The notes under the pieces: generated by a model
Told to the model about the DNA's origin: nothing
The model's input: the letters and a program-made list of their open reading frames with translations, nothing else
Databases searched by the model: none
DNA from: Siphonodentalium dalli
Taxonomy: Eukaryota > Mollusca > Scaphopoda > Gadilida > Siphonodentaliidae
DNA length: 64,000 nucleotides
Assembly (NCBI GenBank): GCA_032622095.1
Contig: CP136063.1
Location: 119,062,723 to 119,126,722 of the forward strand
Reading direction: 5' to 3'
Position numbers and translations under genes: made by a program
Shown: positions 22,921-33,670 of the stretch, piece after piece
Layout: every line of letters starts with the position of its first letter
Numbering within the stretch: the stretch's first letter is position 1

Positions 22921-23470
22921 GTGTCCACAATTCCTAGCGACAGCACATAATAGTACACTCTCAGAACAATTTTGTTACTATGTGTTAAAAATTTTCTTAA
23001 ACAAATTTCATAGAAATGGCACATGTGTGTCCGTGGAATTTGCTCAACGTTGAATATGGGTGTATATGTGAATGTATCTTAGTTTTTAGATGAGATGTGT
23101 TCTACTGGAGACACAAACTCGCAAAGGCTACAAAAGAACACACAAATGGCAGTCGCTTTAACATTTGGTATACACTGTGTTTGTGTCAAAACTGAACAGC
23201 ACACAATTGCGTAGCACAAAGTTTTAAGGCTACTGCCAAATTTTTAATATGGCAGGTTTTACTAGGGTTGTGTCTCAAATAGAACAGATGTACTAATACT
23301 ATAACATACTCACATATTCACTCATATTCAATGTTGAGAAAATCCCACCGACACATATATGTCATGTGTCATTTCTACACAATTTTGTTTAAGATAAAAT
23401 GTAACACGTTGTGTATAATGTATACACATTTGTTCTAAGAGTGTATAATATAGAGGTTGCATGTGGATTC
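22921..23470. mobile_element. Foldback element of about 550 bp
   Basis: Arms of about 190-200 bp (22921-23125 and 23262-23470) are imperfect inverted repeats, with shared 'gaaatg.cacatg', 'tgtgtc.gtgg' and 'ctcaac.ttgaatatg'. It ends 250 bp short of the 460-codon gene's stop, on its 3' side. No ORF. Confidence 0.82.
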
Positions 23471-23718
23471 TGAAGATAACATATGTTGATAAGCAAAGGT
23501 AAATTCTTCAGAAATCATAACTTCCTGCTTGGAGTGTTTGCAAAAACACTTCTCGAAACAAAATTTATATATATATCTTTAATCCTCCGATAACGAAGAG
23601 TGGGCAGATGTAGATGTATTGTTATTACAGCTTGATTGTGCATCTGGCATGCAGGGATTCAGTTTAAAATCGTTATGTGGATGTCACTAAACTACTACAA
23701 ATGCATCTGCGTTCTTAA

Positions 23719-25101
23719 TTATGATCCACCCATCGAATGAACACCTTTCAGCAGACCAAGGGCGTTAGCCCACGTTAGTGTACTCTTTTCCGCGTCCCTC
23801 ATATATGCACCCGAACTGTAATCTTCAGTGTGGATTGGTGACCTTATTGGGTCTTTGCGGATTTTTGGAGACCGGTACACGCGATCTGGTTTGAGATGAG
23901 TTGTTTCGGGTGCAAGTCTATCTGACGTCACAATTCTATCTGAATACCGCGCAGTGTTATTGTTGGGAACTAGGGATGTGGATATTTTGGAACGATGTTT
24001 CCTTCTTTCAACATCCGATGACAGGTTACCTCTGTCAGATTTTGGAATACTGAGAGTAGATATAGTCTGACCGTCGAGTTCGCCCATATCCGTTTTGCGA
24101 ACACCCCTGTCACTCAAGCTGATAATATCTGACGTCCCTCGTTCGTTTTCAATATCGTATCCATATCTGATAGGATAAATGGCTGAAACGGTTTTGAGCA
24201 TCTCATTTGCATATCGACTATAGGTAGCTCCCTTATGTATAACGGATTCTCTAATATCTGGAACACCGCGTTCTTCAATTTCCTCTTTGTCATCTGATAT
24301 TCCATTGTTCTTAGCGATTTTATCAACTAATCGGAACAAAGTTTTTGATCTGTTCGAGTGTTGCGCTTTCAAAAGATCACTAAATGAAATTCCCGTCGTC
24401 TGCTTTTTCGATTTCGGTGGCCTCAGGGGTGGAAACGATTTCGAATCTAAGATGTCACGGTCAGTCGAGCTTCGGTCCTCGTGAACTAGATCATCATTGC
24501 ATTGATTCTCCGATGACTGTTCCTCGCCAATGAGAGGAAGGTTAAGCATGAATGAAACGGAGCGAGCGGACACCGGAGGTTGACTACCCTCCGACCGCCC
24601 GGACACACACTCATCATCTGAATGAGTATATACGCCTGTTGTCATGTGATCTGTGGAACATCCTTTCGCGAAACTATTACCGCGACTCTTAGAAACATAT
24701 TTTCGGCGTGGTTTCACCTCATAACTCTCCTCGTCCGACACACCACTTTCCGAATCAGTTCCATCTTTGTCAGCTTTCGTGGTATTTGAGTTTTCCATTG
24801 AAACCGACACATACTTGTTTCCTTGTTTTTCTAATTTCGCTCTCAATTTGGCTTGTTGTTTTTCAAGTTCTTTCTGTTTTTCTTGCTTAATTTTGCATCG
24901 TTTGCGTCGGAGCCCAGCCATAGATTTTCTGAGACATATTTGTTCTCTTTTTATATTGTCTACGACCAGCGCGATGTCCTTGTTGTAGACGTCAATCTGA
25001 CGCCGTAGGTTCACCTCGAACCCAGCGATTCTTGTGACGGTCGACTTGCTAATTTCACTCTGGATTCCAGCTGCTCTCGGGTAACTACGAGGTATAACCA
25101 T
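23719..25101 (-). CDS. Unrecognised 460-residue protein, intronless, coiled coil plus disordered tail
   Basis: This is the longest open frame in the window and is uninterrupted. The start ATG (25101 on the minus strand) has G at -3 and G at +4, a favourable context. I do not recognise a family. Residues about 25-60 look helical ('GFEVNLRRQIDVYNKDIALV'), and residues 60-95 are a very basic and glutamine/lysine-rich coiled coil ('KQEKQKELEKQQAKLRAKLE'). The remaining 360 residues are rich in Ser, Asp, Arg and Lys and look disordered, with a conserved-looking short end 'TWANALGLLKGVHSMGGS'. No signal peptide or membrane segment is seen. A possible ATTAAA lies at 23578-23583 on the minus strand. 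The length of the clean frame argues for a real gene, or one exon of one. It could also be a mobile-element gene, but no retroelement motif is visible. Confidence 0.7.
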   Translation of the reverse strand: MVIPRSYPRAAGIQSEISKSTVTRIAGFEVNLRRQIDVYNKDIALVVDNIKREQICLRKSMAGLRRKRCKIKQEKQKELEKQQAKLRAKLEKQGNKYVSVSMENSNTTKADKDGTDSESGVSDEESYEVKPRRKYVSKSRGNSFAKGCSTDHMTTGVYTHSDDECVSGRSEGSQPPVSARSVSFMLNLPLIGEEQSSENQCNDDLVHEDRSSTDRDILDSKSFPPLRPPKSKKQTTGISFSDLLKAQHSNRSKTLFRLVDKIAKNNGISDDKEEIEERGVPDIRESVIHKGATYSRYANEMLKTVSAIYPIRYGYDIENERGTSDIISLSDRGVRKTDMGELDGQTISTLSIPKSDRGNLSSDVERRKHRSKISTSLVPNNNTARYSDRIVTSDRLAPETTHLKPDRVYRSPKIRKDPIRSPIHTEDYSSGAYMRDAEKSTLTWANALGLLKGVHSMGGS

Positions 25102-25349
25102 AACGTTGGTTTGGAAATATGTAGTTGATATTCGGCCTGTTTAACACTCAAAGTCCCTGCTGTTTAAGCAATCATGTGCATAGCCCTGGGAAAAATAAAG
25201 AAACACGTTGTGATTATATGCATGCATATAATGGATGGTATCCGCGTAACGAATGGCAATGTGACGTCCTGACAAAAAAAAGTTAGTCGTAGCACAAAAC
25301 GTGCCAATAAGCATTCGATCGGCCTGGTAGTTTAAATACATGCCAATAA

Positions 25350-25451
25350 CGACCACAAACAACCATCAGACCCGGTTTGGCTGGACCGTCAGTGTCCGAG
25401 TTTAAACATGGCGGTCCACTCAAAACGGGTCTAAAGGGGTGTTTGTGGTCG
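25350..25451. repeat. 102-bp hairpin upstream of the 460-codon gene
   Basis: 'cgaccacaaacaaccatcag' to 'gctggaccg' pairs with 'cggtccactcaaaacgggtc' to 'gtgtttgtggtcg'. It lies about 250 bp upstream of the gene's ATG. A half-arm ('gggtttagctggaccgtc') occurs again near 25718. Confidence 0.8.
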
Positions 25452-25459
25452 TTCAGTGA

Positions 25460-27310
25460 GATTAGCATGCAAACAAACTACACTGTTAACAGATCGGTAT
25501 AATTGTTATTGACACGACCCATGCAATTAATTAGAATAAGCGTAGGCTTATAACAATCGCCGTGTACGTGCGAATGAATAAATTGTGACATGAAAATACC
25601 AAGCCAACATTCTCACATTATAGACACACCGTCACTGGAGATTACGTACAACTCAATCCATGTAAACCGCGGAAAAAGACGGATTCAACATCTCAATGAC
25701 ATGCCTCGTATCCCTAAACCGGGTTTAGCTGGACCGTCGAATTATATGGTTTATTTGTCTGTATAAGGTTACAAAACTCAAAACATATTCGTAATTGATT
25801 TAAAAAACAACATATCCCTACACACGTTACAAGTATGCATGAGTGCTTCTCGCTTATATATTTCCAATCAAACTATGTTGTCGTAATTATCGATTTTCAC
25901 TGGCAACGTAACGGGGTCCAATTATTGTCTTTTCTCATGTCTGAAGAAATAAAGAGTGTTCTCCGTCAGTCGCCTCTTAATTTTTCGAAAATAGCATTCG
26001 TCCACTTATTCCTTGAACAGTGTACGCTTACAGCCGACGAATCTCTATATATGACTTCAGTAAGCCGTTCTGTGGGACATGGAGACCTTACGGAAAACAT
26101 ATTTCATGTAGTAACATGGAAATTTCGATGCAGGAATGTGACAGAGGGTAACAGTGAAAAAAAATTGTACAAGTTTGTCAAAACATCACCACTAAACACA
26201 TGGGGAAATAAACTTTGTTCTTATATTCATTATTGATTGTTCTCCAATAAAGAAATATCGCATGTTGAAACCACTGTTCTGTTTAACAAAACTGTTACAG
26301 TGATTTGCTAACACACATCGCTAATCATATAGTGAGTTAAAATATATGAGTCAGAATATATTTCAATGCTTTGACCTTTTCCAGTGTTTAACATCATTTT
26401 TTATTTATTTATAATAAACGTATTAGACTTGTATCGGCAATTCCACTGTGACAGTAATGTTTACATAACAATGGTTTTGACATTCGATTTCTCAATAATG
26501 GAGAGTTCTTAATTAAAATCACTATTGTTTTGTGTAATTGTTGATGATAGTTGTTATTCATACTTCTGATGTTGTTTCTCGTGAACTCACTTCGAAGGCA
26601 TTGGGTCCATTTAAGTTCAACCGACCGTTTCGCACGAAGAGTAGTGAAACATCGCCCCAATAAGCTACCCACCTTGATATCACCCGATGCGGATCTAAAA
26701 TATACTGTAGTAAAGGGAACTTGTTAAAGTTATGTGAAACACTGTGGTATGGTGATAAAATAAAATGGAGAATAATCTTGTTCAAAGTAGTTATTTTTAC
26801 AAATATTATATCTGAATTGAAAACACACACTGTCATTAGTATGTATTATTTAAATTCAGTGACTCTCGACGACGAAATCAATTCCATTAGTTAATCGCCG
26901 ATAGATGCGTCCCGAGTCGAGTAGTAAATATTTACAATTGAGCGTAGTTCAGACGATGTTTTCTATTGGTTTAAACATATTTATTACCAATAAGTATATT
27001 ACAATACAGATTGGCATTGGGATTGGAGGACAATTGCGACCCACTTATGCATAATCCCCTCTCCCAATTGCCGTTATAGCACTGATATATAATAATTTTG
27101 GTTGTCAACACAATATGTATAACATATTTACAAGTGTATACATATATCATTGTATATTATTTGAAGTATAGTTTGTATAGTCTCACCACCCCACCAATTC
27201 TACATAATTTCAATAAGATTATCGAGTAGCTGTTTTAAATGTGATACATGTACCTCATTGTGCATTTATAACATTTGACAATTTGTATCTTGATGCGAGC
27301 GTCTTAATAG
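25460..27310. other. No gene recognised
   Basis: A 133-codon plus frame at 25835-26236 has no family features and starts inside AT-rich DNA. Nothing else is supported. Confidence 0.45.
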
Positions 27311-27319
27311 AACTTTGTC

Positions 27320-28625
27320 GGATTTTCCTCTTGCGTTGTATCTCGTAAGTAACTTTGGACAGCTTTAAAGATATTTTCATTTTCTAATTGTTTTAAGTTC
27401 GGGTCCCCAAATAGTAATGTCTTAACTGAATGTATTATAAACGCAGAAGATTATTACGAAGTGTAATTCTTTCTTCAAAGTGTAGGTGGCATTACAAAAA
27501 ATAGTGGAAAGCGTTTTGTACAGAATGTCCACACCTACATGTAGCAGAGATTGCTATATAATTTTGAAGTTTATCTGCTAGTAAATTAATACATTCACAC
27601 CTCAGTTTACAACGAAGGATGTTTAATAGCCGTTTACCATATGAAAGATATGTTGGTGGTTTTAATGGCTTAGTTACTAGTGCTTTATTGAACCTATCGA
27701 GTGGAATGTTTCTTACTTTTTTTCTTCCAATTTGTTCCAATCCATGACGCATGTGGGGAATAAAGTTTGTTCTGTTCTTTTGCTATTAGAAATGGGACGA
27801 TTTAAATTCTATGCATTTCTCAGTTCGTAATGACATTTATCCTTAACTTTTGATGGAAGAAGCTGAGTTAAGTAGACGGGGGCTTTGCCGTTTGCAATGT
27901 TGTAAAATATACTCATTCGTTTAACATACCGCCTACTTTCCGGCTTCTCCCATCCGAGTTCAGTAAGCAACCGATCATGAGGGACCGATTTTGTAACTAT
28001 AAGCGCAGCTTCGATCTATATATCATCTAGTCTTTTTAATAGATAGTCAGGTGCTCCAAACCTCACACAACTAGCATACTCCATTAATGGGCGGACGTGA
28101 GATAAATATAATATTTCGAGAGTCTGACGGTTGAGAAGATATTTCAGTTTTCTCATTTGGGAAAGTCTTGCATAGGCTTTAGTACATATATTTTCGATAT
28201 ACATATTCCATGATAATTCTTCTGAGATTGCAATATCCAGGTGTGTGTGACTGTGCGAATAATCAAGGGTAGCTCCGTTGAAAACTAAATCTGGTTTTAT
28301 AATATTTTCTATACTTGTAAACAGCAGTAATTTCGTTTTGGCACTATTGAATTTGACTATCCACTTTTCAGCCCATTCACTGATTTTCCGCATGTCATTA
28401 TTTATCGACGATTCTAAAGTTTGTAGATCAGAGTTTGCATTCATGAGGCATGTATCGTCGGCAAATAGTCTAGCTCGGGACTCTAAATTGTCCGCAATGC
28501 CATTTATATATATGAGAAACATAAGAGGCCCGATTACGGATCCTTGAGGGACTCCTGCTGTTATAGGTGCGTATTTGGAAAAACTGGAGTTAATTCGTTT
28601 TCTACGGAATGGTACGGTCGATTTG
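27320..28625 (-). pseudogene. Second decayed LINE reverse transcriptase fragment
   Basis: On the minus strand the frame from about 28620 carries 'AGVPQGSVIGPLMFLIYING' (RT motif B) and then 'LFADDTCLM', the catalytic FADD. It continues to 'SHVRPLMEYAS' near 28070. A stop occurs at about 28015, another near 27810, and a one-base shift at a poly-A run near 27725. The frame then resumes with 'NIPLDRFNKAL' and 'CRCGHSVQNAFHYFL', a cysteine-rich tail common in invertebrate LINEs. It differs in sequence from the 7.7-9.0 kb LINE, so it is another family. The element is 5' truncated and inactive. Confidence 0.85.
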
Positions 28626-28629
28626 CTTC

Positions 28630-31600
28630 AGATTTTCGGCGATGTTAGTAGAATGGTACATTCCTTGAATTGGCATAGAGCCTGAATACTTACTTATCAG
28701 TTTCACGCAACCGAAAAAGTACATAATATGTCTTTAAGAAATGTTAGTCTTTAATACAGGCAAGACGCTCTTTAAAAACTTCTTCAAATATTGCCCGGGG
28801 AAGGGCGATCTTGTCAAAATAGATCACAAAGGCCCGGACAGTGAATATATCTAATTTCAAATGTTCAAATATCTCAGTTATTTCGTCAGTTATTATTGTT
28901 ATTTATTTGGTTCTCACATTGATTTTGAAATGTTTGATGTTGCATATTTTAACATAAATGATGATCGGTCAGATTCGTAATACTGTTCTGACTACATATA
29001 TTTCTGATTCTAGAAAAGGTCACAGAATCAACACAACCCTATAACATTCCATTTCTGGGCGCCCAGAAGTTGAAGTTCAGATTTAACAGTTGCTGAGATT
29101 CGGCATTCGATTGCTTTCTCGTCATCAGAGATAATTCGTACAGATTTAACCGTTGCTTAAATCCGGCATTCGATTGTTGTCTCGTTAAATTCATCAGAGA
29201 GAATTCGTACAGCTCTGATCAAAAGTTTCTCTTATACTCTACAATGATTATTCCTCGAATAATTCGAGCGTGTGTTCACTTTTTTAGGACTAGCTATTGA
29301 ATTTTGCATAAAATGTAATCTTCATTCGGTTTTGTCCTTTTGGTGGCAATTTTTGGGACAGACATTCCACAAGTATGGTATACGACTAAGCATTGTTTGT
29401 CAATATTTAAATTTATTACGAAATAGGCATTAATTGGTGCACCTACCGAAGAAATGCCGTAACTTCCAATACCAACAGACATTTTAAATGCCATCTTGAA
29501 TAGAGAATTTTCCCGTATACCATAAGTCTTGACTGTCGGATTGTATGCTGAAAAGAAACTTTACTGTGCAAGTAAATTCGTGAAAACTCTGCATTCCGAC
29601 ACGAATTGCATTCTCCGGTGATACTTAGCGGGCACACAGCGGTGGAGAGCGTAACAATGTCACGTCATGCAGTGACGAAGTAACACGAAGAGCCCTGTAA
29701 TCAAACACATGTCAGGTCGTATTGCCCACGAGTGCTCCGTTGTTCCATTGTTGTCTGGTTAGGACCGCTTCCAGGTATATTCATTCTTAAAAATCAATTA
29801 GACATGTTTGGAGGCATAATATTACTTGACAAATATTAAAGGTATCCACTGACAACTGCCCTTCTATCGCTACATCAACATGGCTTCGTATCACTCGGTT
29901 CAATGCGTTTAGATTGTATGGTAACGAGCAAATATTAACCATGATATGTAGCCTCCATAAGAGCTGTGTGGTATATTACATATATTTAGGAGACAAACTT
30001 ACTTTAAAAAACTTCTCCAAATATGCCTGTTATTTCGTCAAAAACACTTCTTCAAATATCTCCGTTATTTAGTTAATAAAAACAATTTCTTATTTCATAA
30101 TTCGCGCTATTTCGTCATTTCGATGCATTTTTTATTCAGCAATTTCGCTGTATTTTCCTATTTCGCTTTTTCGTGGTATTTCATATTTCGATAATTCGCT
30201 ATATTTGACATATTATGGGATATTGGCATGCCTCAACGGCTGGCGTGGCATGCCACATACCCTTTATCACTGAGGAATTTTAACTAATAGTTTTGTATTA
30301 CTACAGAGTAACATTGGTCTGTATCAGGTGTGCCATGCATGACATGATATCTCGTTTTCCTAGTATGATTCCTGGGGACACCATTCGTCCGAACAACTGG
30401 TATGGTGACACTCCACAGTTTCGAATGGCAGTAGGAGTACATTTCTTATAAAGAATCGAGTACCAACGAGTTCTATTGAGCGAAGGTTAGTTACGAATGA
30501 ATGGATTTTTAGTGGATATGTCTTTGAGTTTTGAAAAATGTTGTTTCATATGTGACAACCCAATAGTGAAAAGCTTGAATATTTCTTAAATATGTATAAG
30601 GAAACAGTGTTCTTCCCGCCAATATAGGTGGACATGCTCGAAAAAAATAGTTGCTTTTGTGCCCCATAGTTCGGAAAATCGCTTGTTTTTTGCCATCTTT
30701 TTGCATTAGAACGCAATTTCTGCCATAAAATCAAGGAACTTAAATATGCCACATCCAATTTGGAACGAAAAATTCCATAAACCATCACATTTCCGCTATC
30801 GGGAAAACAAATCATGACAACTAATTGCAATTAATGTCATTCGTAAATGCACCAGGCAGACTGGTGCATGAGATTCAACGGACACAATACCTTGAGATAA
30901 AGCATAAATCATTCTTTAGAAACGCTTTCGCGCAATTATTTCACCTCGTGAATTATTGGAAGTCGTATAAGCGCCACGCGTTCTTTATAATGCAAATATA
31001 TCTTTGAATGGTTATTATACCATTTGTGACTATTCATGTGCATGTTTTAGATAAATAATATATGTTTACAATTAACTTGTATAATGAAGTACCATGCATG
31101 CATGGTAAGCAACGTCCTTTGAAAGCAACACCCCGAAGAACATTCAAATAATACGATAAAATTAATAAGATTATCGGACATGAGTAAGAACGCTCGTTTT
31201 AAGGCTGCGCATGCACATGCAGTTGATTATCTTTTTCTCGGACACATTTATTACGAAATGGACTGGCTGGCAGGTTTTTATTTTACACGTAAAATTACCG
31301 GACAAGGGTTTTTTTATTCTCACTTATTACGACAAAAATTTCCCAGCAGGCAGGAGTTATCAAAACACATTGTTAGGTGTGAAAATGACTATTAATAAAA
31401 CGGCACTGTTGTTGAACCCAAAGACATACAATTTAAAGTTAAAGGCACGGCCGGCGTACCGTTGCCGAAATATCCATATTTGTTCAAATCGCCACCAACA
31501 GAAGGAATATTAAAATATATATAGTTTTGTTCATATGCCAAACATAATCAGTGCGTAAATAGTATACTGTCGTCGAGACGTATACGATGGTGGACGTAAA

Positions 31601-32990
31601 CAACAGCATGCTCGTGTTACAGAAGTTGTGCTTCTGTTTACATAACGCAATTCTATTGGTTAATCACACAAAGCTGATATAAACGATCTTTATTATTTCC
31701 AAATCAGGAAAACAGTAACAAATAACGCTTTTTATGTTTACCATATCCGGATCTAAACAAAAGCCAGGAAACGTAACGTTTTTTGCTTTTGTTTACATAA
31801 CAAAGGAAAAAAATTGACAATAACATACTGTTTATGCCATATTTCTGAATGGTATAAGAACAAAGTTTGTCTAATTTTACTATTCTTTCTGTTTATGGCG
31901 GTTGTTGACGGAAGTTAATATTTTAACAGCATACCCACCGCCAACGCCGCCCGTATCTTTAACTAACCACAGAGAGAACTTTTACTGTTATCAGACTTTA
32001 AAGGGAAGTGTCTATTACAAGTTGAAACGGTCTAGCTAAATTCCATTGTTGGAAGGCAGGATGTTTTTTAATTTAATTTCAGCGGGTTATAAAAACACAC
32101 AGCATGCCACATATATATGGGGGGGGGTGTGTCTGATAAACATATAGTTTTGTTTGGCCCAATGTTTTTAGTTTTTTTAAACTCATAGCTATCGCTTGAA
32201 TCGTCTGGTGCCTGACAAACAGTAAAAAACAGCTGCTAAACCACACATATATAATGAAATAAAACACGCGCTTATAAGGAAACTTATATACTAACCTAAT
32301 TCGTGTGTATATCTAACTATCCCGTGCATGGTATAGATTTCCTAACAATTTACGTTGCCCATGAAGCGACATCCAAGAATGTGTACAGCGGCGTCGTGGT
32401 CATGTTAAGTAAAACTAGACACTCGAGGGTTTATTGTGTTGGCAAGAGTATGCGCCTGATTACTAAGCTAATATAGAGGCCACTTGATCCGTAATGTTGG
32501 GTCTTGTTTCCTTATTGTTGCCGACTAAGATTAGTGATTTAAGTCGATATCTGCATATTGTTTTCTTAAAATAACGTCATGCGTTACTAACTGGATTAAT
32601 CTTCCGACCATGCAATTGAGAGGCCAACGTTACGAACGTTTATTGTCAATCCAACATGCAGGGTTCGGGAAAACACTTATGTTATATATAATAAATAACA
32701 TACCGACCCTAGCCATATACAACACAGAGTTAACATATAGAAGCCCCTTCCATTTGATATATTAAAACTACCGCTGGTGTATTTTCTATATCAGAACATA
32801 ATTTGACCCCATCCATGGATCCATTAATTAATAAGAGGTTTTGACATCGACTTTCATATGAGGAACTTTTAACGCGTTTTATTTCAGGCGAGCAATAAAT
32901 ATAATGATTGTCTCTTATAAAGAGCGTCCAAGCTTTCGTATTTCCAAAGCAGCAGACTATAGAACGGTCTCAAATATGATATGTTGTAAC
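28630..32990. other. No gene recognised; small duplication at 29.08-29.21 kb
   Basis: A segment of about 65 bp ('cagatttaac.gttgct', then 'cggcattcgatt') is repeated in tandem at 29079-29140 and 29141-29212. Short frames at 30.5-31.5 kb show no protein features. Confidence 0.5.
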
Positions 32991-32997
32991 GTAAATA

Positions 32998-33153
32998 CAC
33001 AGAACGACACGAAGTGTAAATGGGTTTGTCAATACAGCACTCGTGCTGTCGCGGAAGGATAGAACGAGTGGCGCTTGCGTCTCGAGTTCTATCCTTCCGC
33101 GACAGCACGAGTGCCGTATCGACAAACCCATTTACACATCGTGTCGTTATGTG
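32998..33153. repeat. Near-perfect palindrome 1 (68-bp arms)
   Basis: Arms 32998-33065 and 33086-33153 are reverse complements with only a few mismatches, around a loop of about 20 bases. Short ORFs on both strands are mirror images of each other. Confidence 0.93.
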
Positions 33154-33402
33154 TTTATTACACTCTTCGCGTCCTAGAATCCGTGCATTAAAAATACAGG
33201 ATTAGAAGGTTTATTTAGGCTCATACAGGGCGTGTTTGTCATCTGTGATTATTCTTTTATTTAAATAGTTCCAGTTTCATGGTTGAGGCGAACGTCATGT
33301 ACGTCATTTTACGACAATGAAATGCGTTCCATACGGATTTGTAAATATGGAACAGCAATAACGCTGTACTTCTGGGAACAAACGTGTAATAAATACACAG
33401 AA

Positions 33403-33544
33403 CGACACGATGTGTAAATGGGTTTGTCGATACGGCACGAGTACTGTCGCGGAAGGATAGAACGAGACGCGCTTGCGTCTCGAGTTCTATACTTCCGCGA
33501 CAGCACGAGTGCCGTATCGCCAAACCCATTTACACATCGTGTCG
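33403..33544. repeat. Near-perfect palindrome 2 (about 69-bp arms, 4-base loop)
   Basis: Same family as the palindrome at 33.0 kb. The centre is GAGACGC-gctt-GCGTCTC, so the whole 142 bp can close into one hairpin apart from a 2-base bulge and a few mismatches. Confidence 0.93.
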
Positions 33545-33670
33545 GTCTCAAATATGATATGTTGCACTCGTAACGTAAATACACAGAACGACACGATGTG
33601 TAAATGGGTTTGTCAATACGGCACGAGTGCTGTCGCGGAAGGATAGAACGAGAGGAGCTTGCGTCTCGAG
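33541..33670 (+). repeat. Half palindrome of the same family
   Basis: One arm (about 33586-33656) and the centre 'gcttgcgtctcgag' are present, after which unrelated DNA begins. The leader 'gtctcaaatatgatatgttg' is also found just before palindrome 1 (32968). Confidence 0.88.

Noticed and set aside
25835-26236. 133-codon plus-strand ORF
   Set aside because: No recognisable motif and no neighbouring exon structure.
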